Source: Gnetum montanum (taxonomy: Eukaryota; Streptophyta; Gnetopsida; Gnetales; Gnetaceae). From it: a DNA stretch of 64,000 nt. The notes under the pieces were generated by a model that saw nothing but the letters and a program-made list of their open reading frames with translations, was not told the origin of the DNA and made no database searches. Shown here in pieces: positions 1-11,189 of this stretch; the first letter of the stretch is position 1, and each line of letters opens with the position of its first letter. A program made the position numbers and the translations under genes. The stretch covers positions 419,785 to 483,784 of the forward strand of contig MNCI01004660.1 in NCBI GenBank assembly GCA_015680685.1, given 5' to 3'.

Positions 1-276
1 AACAATCTCATTATGGATGATGTTAGAGATGTTCATGGAGCATTGGAGAAGCCCATTATGGACAACATCGTCAATGACCACAAAGCGCCAAAGGAGCCCA
101 TTATGGGCTGCACTATTCGTGTCTGTGAAGCACTAGAGCAACTCATTATGGATGACACCATCGATGCTCATGGAATGTTGAAGGTACCCATTATGGACAA
201 TGTCATTGATGTCCATGAAGCACTAGAGGTGCCTATTATGGACGACATCATTGGTATTCATGGATATCATCGATAG
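1..276 (+). CDS. Partial ORF made of a 15-residue tandem repeat
   Basis: An open frame runs from the window edge to a TAG at 274-276. From about base 9 it consists of nearly six units of 45 bp (15 codons), each containing I-M-D-[DN] followed by an Ile/Val-rich stretch, a His or Cys near the middle, and A-L-E-x-P; one unit reads MDNVIDVHEALEVPI. Codons before the first ATG (13) read N-N-L-I and continue the same repeat, so the true start lies outside the window. Units differ at many third positions and also at amino-acid level, and no stop interrupts them, which suggests either past selection as protein or a satellite whose period happens to be a multiple of three. I do not recognise the family. 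The last unit breaks off as HGYHR before the stop. The neighbourhood is repeat-derived and gives no functional hint. Confidence 0.45.
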   Translation, partial: NNLIMDDVRDVHGALEKPIMDNIVNDHKAPKEPIMGCTIRVCEALEQLIMDDTIDAHGMLKVPIMDNVIDVHEALEVPIMDDIIGIHGYHR

Positions 277-2234
277 TTAAAAATTGTGATGGGTTTTCTT
301 AAAGTAGTGATGGTAATGATAATGGCAATGATAGTGTAGACAACAAAAAATTCAACCTATGTAGTAGGTAGTGAAAAACACAAGAAGGGTTTTGGTGGCA
401 GGCAATGGTTTATGCCCAAGCACGGTGGTAGTTGCAGGATGTAGTGATAGTTGTAGGATGCAGCGGCAGTTGTAGGTGTGGATCATGGTAGTGGACATAG
501 CAACAGTTGCAGGTGTGGATCATGGAAAAGGACGTGGTCAATTGCAATGAATGAGAATGGTGCATGCACAAGGATGGTATGCATGGTGGGAGTGATGTAA
601 TAGTGAAGCTAATAAGTGGTGGGAGAGCATGGTGTGATAGGAGTAACATGGTGGTAGTGTAGTGGGTGGCTCCCAAAATAAGGCTTGTGTGGCCTCTATA
701 GGGCCTACACAATCCTTGTAGGGTAGATGCAACCCCTACAATGTAGGTGTGACCTTTGCAAGGCTTGCAAACCCTAAATTTTTGAATTTTTTTAAAACCC
801 ATGACCTTCCACTCAAAATTTTATTTTTATTATTATTATTTAAAATAATAATTTAATATTATTTAATGCACACAAAAAAACAAACTTTAAGAATCAATAT
901 CTTCCAAATTGTAATTTTGATCAAGACAAGATTTGTACCATTGGAATCATCTCAACAAGTACTATGCATTGAACATAGTCCTAGGGTTCAAAAATGAAGT
1001 TGAATTTTTAAGATTTTTAAAAATAAAAACTAGCTTATTCTATCAAAATGACATTACCAAGTTGATACATGGAAGACATGATGACTTATAAATGACTTTA
1101 AGCTGCTTACGATAATAAATTTCAACAAAAAAATCAATTTAGGTCATGGTTACTAACGTTTTAGGAGAAACTTAATAATTTCCTTAATCAATTAGTATAT
1201 ATAATATTAATATGGGTAAGATTTACCTAAACTGGTGTATCCTTGTCTTACGAACATCTCTTACCATTAATGAATCTTGATGAGGTGTAGTCAGATCTTC
1301 ACCGATTAGTGATATCCATGAAAGAATTTTGTTGGTTGGTGGAATCTATGTCTTTTTTAGATTCCTAATTCATTATTCATGAAATTAATGGAAATATACC
1401 TTCTAGCTTACATCACATATATATGGTGCATCTAGTGATGATCAATAACTTTCCCTGTGTTGCGGCTTCATGGTTCATCATAAGGTTCATGTTGCAGTTA
1501 GCTTGTGGCTCTAAATGACTCTTGGGTTATGGTGTGATCTAATACTAATTATGACATCCCATTTTTGAATGTTATGGAAAATATGAAATATAGATTATAT
1601 TAGACATGATGTGTAATAAGGAAATATACCAAACATCAAATATATGTAACATTCAACATTATATGTAAAGGAAATAATAAGGAAAATGCAAAAGGAGAAT
1701 GAAAAGAATGCTTTATTGATATGGAATGGAGTATCTAGATCATTCTCTAAGAGTGTTCCTTGGGGTTTTCTTGTTTGGCATCTATCCCTTAGAGGAAATC
1801 TAGCATTAGCACCATGATTAGGCCTATAAGTGACTAGAAGGAATGCCTAATCAACTTCTTGTCTTGCTTCACTTGGCTCCTATGACTTGCCTATACTAGC
1901 TCCACCACTACATACTGTCATGACCTCTAAGCCTAGGTATAAATGCCTTTAGTCAAACCCCCAAAGGTTACCTCAAGAGACATGTCCATTATTACATTGC
2001 ACTCTTTTGGATCTCAATTACAACTACCCTTTCAAGTCTTTGTTAAGATAACAATAACACTTGTTATGAAGAGGCATCATGCTCATTATGCAGAAGCATC
2101 ATTTGGGAATGGAAATGTTATAATTCTCTTACATACTTAAGATGCAACTAGGTATTTGCATATATATTCTTAGTCTTACATGAGCTAGGCCATGTTAGGT
2201 GTCTTTAGCAATCTTTAGCTAGCCTATGATAATT
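277..2234. other. Gene-free stretch; short GTAGTTGCAGG-type repeats at its start
   Basis: No convincing coding frame is seen. Between about 420 and 530 a degenerate purine-rich motif (GGTGGTAGTTGCAGG, then TTGTAGGTGTGGATCATGG twice at about 470-525) repeats several times; open frames on the minus strand here are low-complexity products of that motif. From 820 to 2230 the sequence is AT-rich and featureless apart from homopolymer runs. Confidence 0.5.
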
Positions 2235-2760
2235 ATCTTCAACTATCTTCTTCTTACAACTTGACTTTGTGAATTCTTTAATAGTGCCTTTTAGCTTCTA
2301 GAATCATTGTGCTTACTTTCTTTAATCTTTAGTCTTTGATGCCCCAATCTCCCTTTTGATGTTGGGTATATTTAAGAGTCATAATTTCAAGATGATTTGA
2401 AAATGTTTTATGAAGGTCTTGATTTCATCAATCCTTATGACCTAGGAAAAATATGTTCTCTTCAAGTACCATTTGGAAGAGATAGAATTTCATCTTTAAG
2501 AACATACATGCAACTATTCTTTCTTCTTCTTCTTGTTGTTATACTTACAACATGGAGTTATTATCTTTCTTTAATCTTATGACCTATCTCTTTCATCTTG
2601 TTGGATTACAATCATTGGTTTTATTATTCCATGATATAATGTATTAATTATTAATTATTATTCTTGTTATTATAAAGTATGGATAAAAGCTCATTTACAC
2701 CTCATGAGTGGTTGTGATTATTCATACATTATCATAATCTTTCTTGACATTGGTTGCATA
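2235..2760. repeat. Interspersed repeat family R, copy 1 (longest)
   Basis: This segment recurs three more times in the window. Its first part (CTTCTTCTTACAACTTGA onward) matches 24795-24920. Its middle (GGTATATTTAAGA... AAGATGATTTG...) matches 27541-27709. Its last part (ACAACATGGAG... to the ATTATCATAATCTTTCTT region) matches 32160-32360. The copia element at 27710-32159 lies exactly between the last two blocks, so this uninterrupted copy shows the empty-site arrangement. No coding domain is recognisable; it may be part of an LTR or a 3' end of an unidentified element. Confidence 0.7.
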
Positions 2761-3228
2761 TCTAGAGAAGCTTATGATCGTATCTTAATTAGTGAGCATA
2801 GTCTAATAAGAAACATGCAACGAATTAGGTAGTTTAATGTAAGAGTTTCCTATACAAGATTGATGAGTTTCAAAATGCAATGACACTTTTAGGCTACTCT
2901 GAAACTTTGCAATAAGAAGAACGGGCATTTTTTCAGTCTTACTATGATCTTTTATACCAGAAATAATTATATTGGGTCCAACAAACTAAAAGCAAATAAA
3001 GGAAATGAAAATAGTAGATTGTTTCACACTTATACTTCATTATTCTAAGCTCGTAAGGTTATAAAGAGGCTTCATACATTGGAGTGACAAGTGTTGACTC
3101 ATCAAAAATCAGTTGTTGTAGAAGTTATATAATTTTATTTAGATTTAATAGACATGGTGGAAAATAATATGAGAACATAATTTAGAAAATTAATTGTTCA
3201 ATTACCATGAAATTTATCTCTGGAGGAT

Positions 3229-3846
3229 ATAGTTATTCTTAATTTTTCTCCCACAAAAGAGGAGATTTGTACAATTGAATTCAATTTACTCAGTAATAAT
3301 GCTCTACATGCAAATAGACTTCCAATTGATTTTTTTTCAAACCTCACAACAATATTGTTAACAAAGATGTGTAAGATATGGTGATGGATTCTTAGCATAC
3401 TAATAATACCATATAGATTGTTCTACTTTTTAAGAAAGGACAAGCATCAAATGTTTAGAATTTTAAATCCATTAACCTTTGCTTCACTTTATATATGATT
3501 CTCTATATAATTTTAAAAGCTAGTATTCAACATGTGATATATTTATTTGTAGTAGAGGAATATGTAGGTTTTATCTAAGGTTGATATATTCTAGATCAAG
3601 TGCTCTTGACTTAACAAGTGCTACATTTAGTAAGTTTATAGGATGCTTTAGTTGTATCTCTTAAGATTAATATTAGTGATGTGTATGTTAAAGTTTCATG
3701 GGGAAACATGGATGAAATTATTAAAAAATTTGGTTTCCTTGATAATGAGCTTTGCAAATTAAATAATGTTTCAAAGGAAAAATATACATTACACCAAGGT
3801 GATCTAATCTCACCTTACGTTTTTTTCTACCATGAAAAAATTTAGC
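3229..3846 (+). pseudogene. L1-like LINE reverse transcriptase remnant
   Basis: Translation shows scattered hallmarks of plant L1-type reverse transcriptase. First comes a linker with SPTKEEICTIEF at about 3247. After a frameshift there is NFKSINLCFTLYMILYIILK near 3453, an ILDQV segment and a VLHLVS segment. Next is ISDVYVKVSW near 3670 (the position of the catalytic-Asp motif, here N-I-S-D-V-Y), then FGF, and finally HQGDLISPYVFF near 3797. Spacing between the last two motifs is too short for a complete enzyme, so the middle is deleted, and several in-frame stops are present (for example TAG at about 3450). The remnant abuts the pararetroviral sequence that begins about 3860. Assignment rests on motif order and spacing; no endonuclease domain was found upstream. 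Confidence 0.6.
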
Positions 3847-3859
3847 AAGTCAAACTAAA

Positions 3860-6480
3860 AACACAAAAATTTTCTAAATATGATCCTTTCTGTCCCATAC
3901 AAGAACCATCTCAAAAATGTATTCTACCTCTAGTAAGAAATCCGTTTTACCTTTTGATTAGAAGAAGATCATTTGAAGATCTACCAAAAGTAGATGACAA
4001 AGGTAACATAGTGACAAAAGAAACCCTCACAAGAGTTTTCAAATAATTAGGTATCACATATGATGTCAAAAAAGTACTAGGGAAAACTTCCACCATACCC
4101 CTTATAACTATAAGAGAATCACAAGCCACACAGTTAGCCTGATCAAGACTAGTTGACAAAGGTCATGCAGAAGACCAAAAGGGAAAATAGCCCATAAAAA
4201 AATCAAGATCAACTAGTGAAGATGATAGTGCCTCAAACTCTTGCCTCCCCCATTCTACTATCAAATATGAGCACCAATATCATTGTGTTGAATGCAATGC
4301 CCTATTAAAAATTAGTATGAATACTTCAAGATTAAAATTAGAAGATCCTTTTGGAGATCTAAAGCCAAAAGAAGAAACTAGTAAACCAAAAGAGGAAACT
4401 AGTACGGCCAAAGAAAAAATTCATAAACTTTTCCAAAAATTCTGAATTGATTTGCCCTTAGACACCATTAGAATGTAAAACTGGATTAACAACACTATTA
4501 GTGAATTATATACTAACCAATACCTAGTAGAAAGTAAGGATGTAAAAACTAGAGAAAAATTAGATAAGATATATGATGAGGCTAAACTCCTTACTAATAA
4601 CAAATGTACTCCTAAACAAAAAGAAAAAAACACCTAGTCATGGAATTCCTGAATATGGTACCAACCTAGATTCTCTAGGTTCTCAGACAACTTACAAACC
4701 TAAATATATGAACGAAAAAAAGGGGAGATCTAGAGTAAATGCCAATGAAGAAGTAGGATCAACAATCATGTAGATAGATGATGATGAACATTGTCAATGA
4801 AAGATTTTATTTAGAAGAAGAAAGTATTCTAAGAAATCCAAATTTGTATGTCCAAGACCCTCAGGAATACCAAGCCATTTCATCTAGGCCAATTAGTGAA
4901 AGAAATCCTAAATCCCACATTCATGGTCTAACACCTCCATAGAGACAACTTGTAATTGATAGGATCGTTGGTTTTATAAAAAGACAAGTTCTACTAGATG
5001 GAAAAACATCCAAACATGTCCTTTAAAATACTATTTTCAACTTCATAGGTAATCTTAGGTGTTGGTGGAACTAGATAGATGGGAACATAAAAAGAAGACT
5101 TTTAAATGGACCAACAATCCCATTTATCAATGAAATAACTAAGAAATTCTTAGAAAATAAAGATAACTATGTAACAAAATGTAGAGAAAAGTATTTCTCT
5201 ACTAGGCTAACTAGAATACAAGATTCTAATGATTTCTTGGATCAAATAGAAAATTGGTATTATTGTGGAAAGCTTACAAACGATTGATTAGCTAAAGAAC
5301 ATCTAATAGGTGGTTTTCCTAAACCATTTAGTGAAAAATACCAATCTAAGATTAAGTTTAGAGAAAGAACACTTGATGATATGAGCTTTAATTACATTAG
5401 ATAACTAATTAATGATTTCAATCAAGATTTATGTCGAGATCTACATGCTCAGATAGTTATGTGAACATTAAACAACCCAATGGGACAATATTTCTGCCAT
5501 GATATACTCCCAAAACAACATTGGGAAAATCCTAAATAGTATGCATGATACTCTAGGACACACCAACGATGGCAATGAAAGCTAAGAAAACATCGTTGTT
5601 CAAAACATCCCACTCATTCTCACCCTTGAAAAATGTTTAGAGGAACATTTAGACAATAAAAGTCTAAACTTCCTAAAGTTCAAATTCAATGTTTTCTCTA
5701 CAAAGGCAACAACTTTGCTCAAAATTGTCCCGACAAAGACCACTATTCTCACCAAGCCAACTTTATTGAACATTATCAATTATTTGAACAAATTTATGAT
5801 TTTATTGAAGATCCTACTATTCCTTTTAAATAGGGCAATATTTATATTGAATCAGATGAGTATTCTAACTATACAATCTCAGATCCCAAGCCTCTTCTGG
5901 AAGACAGGGGAGGAGATAGGTGTGATAGTGATGAGGATGATGTTTTCTATTATGCCATGAACTAAGGTAGTAGAAGTAGAAAACCCTCATTACAAAAAAT
6001 CACCACCTCTAGGCCACCATCATCTTCTAAAATTAAAGGACCTGAACCTGATAGCCTCAACTTGGATTCATCTCTAGATGATCTGACCTACCAAATCAAT
6101 AGGAAACAATTAAATAAATTAGAATCAAACTTAGAATATACAACTATTGATGATATAGGCATAATCATGTCTCTTAAAAGACAAATAAAAGAAAAGATGC
6201 AAGAGCTGGAAGAACAAAAAGACCTAATCTGAGAAAGATTATGGAAATGCCTAGACTCACAACCTATAGAATCCAAGGAACAATAGTCAGAGTCTAGAGA
6301 AGACTCTAAAACACAACCAAAAGAACTAGAGGAAGACAAATAACAACCAACAATTTCTCCCCTAAAGTAATCCCTTATTTGACAAAATAGAATTACTCAA
6401 CTACACAAGTATATTCAGAGGGCAACCTCTAAGATAGAAGAATTACAAAAAATAGAAGAAATTTTTCAAAGACAATAGTA
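3860..6480 (+). pseudogene. Pararetroviral capsid-like polyprotein region
   Basis: The upstream part (about 4350-4640) encodes a Lys/Glu-rich, probably coiled-coil segment with a duplicated KPKEETS motif. The middle (about 4950-5470) resembles the caulimovirid capsid: a segment with YFSTRLTRIQDSNDF, then GKLTND, then LIGGFPKPFSEKY. Downstream, at 5690-5728, lies a degraded zinc knuckle, CFLYKGNNFAQNC, in which the positions expected to be the second Cys and the His are Tyr and Asn. After it comes an acidic stretch and another charged, probably coiled-coil segment (6150-6340). In-frame stops are frequent but the frame is broadly maintained. No start codon can be chosen. Confidence 0.6.
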
Positions 6481-6540
6481 CCACGATGAATCAAGCACTA
6501 TGTTTATAAATATATTAAAAAAAATAACTAGTAAAACTTA

Positions 6541-6840
6541 ACCACTATGTACAATTATGATCAAGTTTGACAACTATAAATCTTATCGTATAGATGCTGT
6601 AATAGATAGTTGAGCTGAAGTCTCACTTGCAAGATGGAATATTATTCCTTCTCACTTCTTGGGAAAATAAGAAAAAACCTGTGTCACATTTAAGACCTAG
6701 AAGGCCCCACTTGAATATAAAGCCAATATCCCCATAAAGACTTCAAACAGTATAATGATTTACCTGAAGGTTAATCGCTTTAGCATGCATTCATATGACT
6801 TACTCTTAGGAACAAATAACCTATGAAGATTAGAACCCTA
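6541..6840 (+). pseudogene. Pararetroviral aspartic protease remnant
   Basis: The active-site region reads A-V-I-D-S-stop-A-E-V-S-L; GAT AGT TGA occupies 6605-6613, so the Gly codon of the D-[ST]-G catalytic triad is now a stop. The following stretch (SLARWNIIPSHFLG) and a later YDLLLGTNNL block near 6796 fit a retroviral-type protease. It sits in the expected place between capsid and reverse transcriptase. Inactive as read. Confidence 0.65.
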
Positions 6841-7090
6841 TACTATAGAAAGAGATTATGTTCTTCTTGCCAATCATAAATGTTATAGAAATAATAGTTA
6901 CAAAGAAAGATTCCAAACTCCTAGAAGAAACAAGCTCAATTCTAAGCCTTGGATCATCAAAAATGTTGAAAAATGAAAGGAAGCATTTAACTAAATCCAA
7001 AAGAGACTCATGGCCCTTGAAAATGATTATCCTACGATATGTAGACATAAAAAATAACATTGGTGCAAGATAGAACTTAGAGAAGATATA

Positions 7091-8375
7091 ATGCTAAAAG
7101 CCAAAGCACATCATATAGGAATGCCCCTTTCATTAAAGAAAGAATGTGATGTGGAATTTCAATCACTTCTCACAAAAGGATTAATAGAACCAAGTACTAG
7201 TATGTTCTTTTGTGTAGCATTTTATGTCAACAAAAAAGCAGAACAAGTCCATGGAAAGAAGAGGTTAGTGATCAATTATAAACCTCGTAACAAACTCATA
7301 AAAGCAAACCAATATCCTATACCAAGTAAGGATGACTTATTCCAAAGATTATTTCATACTCATGTCTACTCTAAATTTGATTTAAAATATGGATTTTGGT
7401 AGATACAAATTGAAAAGGCTGATAGGTGGAAGAAAACCTTTACTATCCTAGGAGGATTGTTCCAATGAATAGTTCTACCCTTCAATATCAAAACTACGCA
7501 ATCCATCTTCCAAAAACACATGGACAACATCTGTGAATAGTATTCCATTATCATGGTATATATAGATAATATATTAGTTATGAGTAATACCCCACAATAG
7601 CATTTAGAACACCTACAAATATTTTATGATATCATAGACAAAAATGGTCTAGTATTATCCCCAACAAAGATGCTCATAGCAAAAGACACAATAGAATTCT
7701 TGGGCCTAGAAATATCCCAAGGAAGTATTTCCTTACAAGCCCATATTCTTGAATCTATCAATAAGTTTTCTAATGAACTTAAGGATAAAACATAGTTATA
7801 GCAATTCCTATGATGTATTAATTAGGTATCTAGATTTTACAAAAACCTAGCTAAATATAGAAAATTTTTAAATGAACAACTTGGCTAGACCAAACCTCCA
7901 TGGACTCAAAAAAATACAAATACTATGATGAACATAAAAGCTAAATGCAAGAAACTACCAAAATTACAACTACCTATTGATGACACTCTAGTTCTAGAAA
8001 TAGATGCATCATTTGAATTCTAGGGAGCATCTTTAAAATAAGAAAAGGACAAAGTCATAATAATTTGTAGGTACGCATCTGGAAAGTTCTCTAACATAGC
8101 GAAATTATCATAACACACATAAGGAATTACTTGCCATAATCAAAGGTATAGAAATATTCAGGTTGTTTTTGCAAGATGTTCATTTTATCATCCAAAGCCA
8201 CTTGAAGCATTTTGATAAATATTGAAGCACAAAATCCTTGAATAAAGTTGCACATACTAGGCTTATTAGATGGGCATTATATTTAGCTAATTGTGATTTT
8301 TCTTCTGAATATATAGATGGCAGGAAAAATAGTTTAGCTGATTGTTTGACCAAAGAGTTCCAATGCTCTACATAA
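7091..8375 (+). pseudogene. Pararetroviral reverse transcriptase and RNase H
   Basis: The clearest open part is 7091-7402 (103 codons) with KRLVINYKPRNKLIKANQYP and a VYSKFDLKYGFW block, the first catalytic-Asp region. Downstream in the same frame the polymerase box reads Y-I-D-N (7559-7570), so its last Asp is Asn, and a FLGLEIS block follows near 7699. After a frameshift, RNase H begins near 7980 with LVLEIDASFEF, then ICRYASGKFSN (about 8066) and, near its end, RKNSLADCLTKEF (about 8324). The domain ends at TAA 8373-8375. The absence of integrase after RNase H and the RYASG and LADCLT blocks favour Caulimoviridae over Ty3/gypsy. Confidence 0.8.
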
Positions 8376-9224
8376 CTACTAATCATTTTCCTTAACTATA
8401 CAAATCTACTAATAACTGAAGAATGGATGCTGCTTTCTTCAATGTGGATAAGAAGCTGCAAATCTAGTGGAGAACATTATATGACCACTCTTGAACAAGC
8501 CCAGATGTTTAATTACTATGAATATAGTTTTTTGAATTTCTGCTCATACTTAGACAATTTAAATAATTATCTCCCCTAGTCTAGTATTTATCATAAGATT
8601 TTATCTACCTCTAGTAGAGATAGGACTAGGCCTTATATATATATGTCTACCCACCTAGAAATCTACTCATTACAATGGCCATTTGATCCTAACATATTTT
8701 CCTAGCCTTATTTCCATCCAAACCCTTATCATATGTATGAAATCCAACTAAATCCTTGGGGTAGTGGTACAACTCCCTCTAAGGGCTTTTGGACTTGGTG
8801 GTCAAAATTTGGGCATTCTCCTATATATTATCCTCCTTCTAATCCATCCACCTTTCTTCAAAGAAGAAATGAATATCAATCTGATTATTTGTTCTACATA
8901 GATTATGAAATTTGTGAATGGCATTTTTGTGAAGAAAGCATCACTCCAAGATACTTTCTGGTCTCTACTATCAATAAAAGAATAGACTGGCAGAACACAT
9001 GGTAGCATGCCTTCTACCATAACATCTACATCAGTAATCAAATTGATATTCGCACTCATTATACTAATCAAGATATCAGACTAAGGATTCTTAATCTTCA
9101 AGCATTAAATCCCCATGTGGAGACATTGCATGAAGGCAGTGCCTATGATCATGACATCTATCAAGTTGACCAGCTTTATTCACCTACTTTTATAAGGGAA
9201 TGGTCTGATAATGATTCCAACTAA
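8376..9224 (+). pseudogene. C-terminal extension of the pararetroviral polyprotein, function unknown
   Basis: The RNase H frame continues for about 283 more codons to TAA 9222-9224, interrupted only by stops at 8373, 8577, 8703 and 9003. Open stretches include a Tyr/Phe-rich piece (about 8427-8576), the 90-codon piece 8733-9005 with PWGSGTTPSKGFWTWWSKFG, and a final piece ending in SPTFIREWSDNDSN. Composition is rich in Trp, Tyr, Asn and Ser. I do not recognise the domain. Alternatives are a separate second ORF (ATG at 8427 is a possible start) or chance openness in a neighbouring region; the consistent frame and low stop density compared with flanking DNA argue that it was coding. Its position directly before the TATA box suggests that it is the last coding unit of the viral genome. 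Confidence 0.5.
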
Positions 9225-9396
9225 TGCATGAATAGTTAAAGGTGTCTTAAACAATACCTTGTACAGTAGCGCATGTGAAGTTACTTTTGTAAAAGGTGAT
9301 TTGAGCTTATCTCAAATCCAATTATGTTTTTCACCACTATCTAAAGTGGAGCATGTGCTGCAAGGCACTCAATAGGTCAAGAGGTAGTCCCCTCTC

Positions 9397-9405
9397 CTAT
9401 AAATA
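9397..9405 (+). promoter_or_regulatory. TATA box of the presumed pararetroviral transcript promoter
   Basis: CTATAAATA lies about 170 bp after the last coding stop, where a caulimovirid pregenomic promoter is expected. The downstream sequence to about 9800 lacks long frames and would be the leader. AATAAA-like motifs occur near 9876-9893. Confidence 0.5.
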
Positions 9406-9805
9406 ACATCTTGCTACAACACTAAGAGACATTGAAGGGTGAGAGATCAAAAGAGCTACTCACTACACCTTTCAAGCATTCCATAGTGCTTTGAGAGGTA
9501 TTGGGACTATGTGATCAAGAGGTTCTATGCATAGTAACTCTTGAATGTTCTATGTCTCAAGCATCCTTTAGTTTCTTCTTTTTTGTACTCTTCCTCTGGA
9601 AGTTTGGATAATATAAGCAAGGAGATTGTTTTGCAGCATCTCTTTGAGTAATCATATGGCTCATTTTGTGTACTTTTGAGTATTCTAAGCACTAGATTTG
9701 GGTGTTGTTTTTGGACAAGAGTGAGCAAGGGTTTTGGATCTAGGCAAGAGTATATGAAAGCTCTAAATAAGAATCACTAAATCAAAGGTATTTGCCCAAC
9801 TCTAA

Positions 9806-10736
9806 GTACATGCACTCACAATTTGTTAATGACATGTTTTAATTTCTCCATAGAGAAGAAACTAGTATTAATAAAGTTAAATAAATTTTGTTTAATTTAT
9901 CCTTGGCTTTAGGACCAAGCATAAATCTTAAAAAGAGTAAACTCTATAAATTTGGGATGTAGAAATAAAATTTTGGCATTATCTATAGTGGTTTTATATG
10001 TAAGGAAGAAAGTTGATTAGATGTGAGGAAGAAACCTAATCAGCTAAATCCCTTGATATTGCTTCGTTTCTAGGTAGACCTATAGTTAAAATTTAGGATG
10101 AAAATTTCTCTAAATGTGAAAGACATCTTGTTAGTTGAAATGAAAGCTTCAATTATATGCATATCATGTAGAACTAATTTGTAGTATTCTTTTTGCAACT
10201 TCATTATATATGCTCTTAGTTTATAAGACCCTATTTAAATTGACTGTAAAATTGGAATAGAAACAAAGTTCATGTTTATGGTCTTCATTGTCAACCACCA
10301 AACTACACATAATGTGTTGGAAGGTGATTTGTTTGAAGTGAAATGAACATGGTTGGTGAATTAGATGTCTTCTTAGTACTAACATTGCATTACTGGGAAA
10401 AATTATTTAATAACTATATCTATAAGTAATGTTTCCTTTCATCTAGTTCCATTATCACTAAACCAATGCCTAATTGAAGAAGTATTAAGGTTATTAAGCC
10501 ATGGTTCTACTGTCATAGTTCAATTAATAATGAATGAGTTATTTTTAAGATTTTGCTAATGCTATGACATTTTTGAATGAGAAAATAACTAAAGATAATT
10601 TCAAGAAATTATAAATAAATAAAGATTTAGCTCTTTAAAGAGTTGAATGGCAAAAGAGAACTCATGTAGCTGATCCCAATCTGTTGGAACAATGATAGGA
10701 TGATGATGATGATGATATTATTACTATTATTATGGG
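9806..10736. other. No gene recognised
   Basis: AT-rich DNA. A short stretch near 10640-10680 translates as RVEWQKRTHVADPN before a stop and may be a scrap of an element, but it is too short to assign. A GAT trinucleotide run lies at about 10698-10714. Confidence 0.4.
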
Positions 10737-10994
10737 ATGGAAATGATAATTAGTTATGTATTTTTCTCTAAATGCTCTCATAATAAATTAACACACAAAT
10801 CATATCTCAAAGGAAGGGCCATTATCAAGAGTGCTATTTGTGTCAAATATGGGTGTGAACTTGAGACTTATGACCACATTTTTGTTTTCTACTCTTTTGT
10901 GGAATATTTTTGGAAAAATGTGATCGATAGTTGGCATCTATTCCATATTTCTACTTTTTACAACATCCAGGGGTGTATCGTAGGTGGTTAGGAC
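10737..10994 (+). pseudogene. LINE C-terminal zinc-finger (zf-RVT-like) remnant
   Basis: The 84-codon frame contains C-V-K-Y-G-C-E-L-E-T-Y-D-H-I-F, then Y-S-F-V-E-Y-F-W-K-N-V. This fits the C-terminal zinc-binding region of plant L1-type LINEs (Cys pair, Glu-Thr, His-x-Phe, then Phe/Trp-rich tail), although the last zinc ligand expected before SFVEYFW is Tyr instead of Cys. Upstream reverse transcriptase is not adjacent. Downstream, the sequence becomes A-rich near 11155-11185, which may be the element's 3' end. It could be part of the same broken family as the remnant at 3229-3846, but no overlap exists to test this. Confidence 0.55.
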
Positions 10995-11189
10995 ACTCAT
11001 AATTGATTAAGAGTTTATGGGCTTGATTCTTGCCTCAACTTACAGGTGTGTCAATAGTAGAATAGCCTTGTGGCTTGACCTTTTTATTTAGTGGATCACA
11101 TATACCTTGTTGTGTGGGCAGGGGTTATGCTACCATCCTAACGTTTCATTACTTCAAAAAATGAAAAAATAAAGAACAAACAAAAAACC

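Larger units (their letters stand above)
3860..9800 (+). mobile_element. Endogenous pararetrovirus (Caulimoviridae-like), decayed
   Basis: The order capsid-like region, CCHC-like knuckle, aspartic protease, reverse transcriptase and RNase H on one strand, with no integrase and no flanking LTRs, is that of a caulimovirid polyprotein rather than an LTR retrotransposon. Reading frames shift at least once (reverse transcriptase and the RNase H/C-terminal part lie in different frames) and dozens of stops are present, so it is not functional. A movement-protein region is not recognisable; the copy seems truncated where it meets the LINE remnant. A TATA box and putative leader follow the coding part (9397 onward), consistent with integration of a circular genome opened elsewhere than at its promoter. 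Genus cannot be assigned by eye. Confidence 0.75.

Noticed and set aside
410-802. 130-codon and 64-codon minus-strand frames
   Set aside because: His/Thr/Ser-rich low-complexity products of GTGGTAG repeats; no domain.
3860-9224. Interpretation as a Ty3/gypsy retrotransposon
   Set aside because: No integrase follows RNase H, no LTRs flank it, and the capsid and RNase H motifs fit Caulimoviridae.
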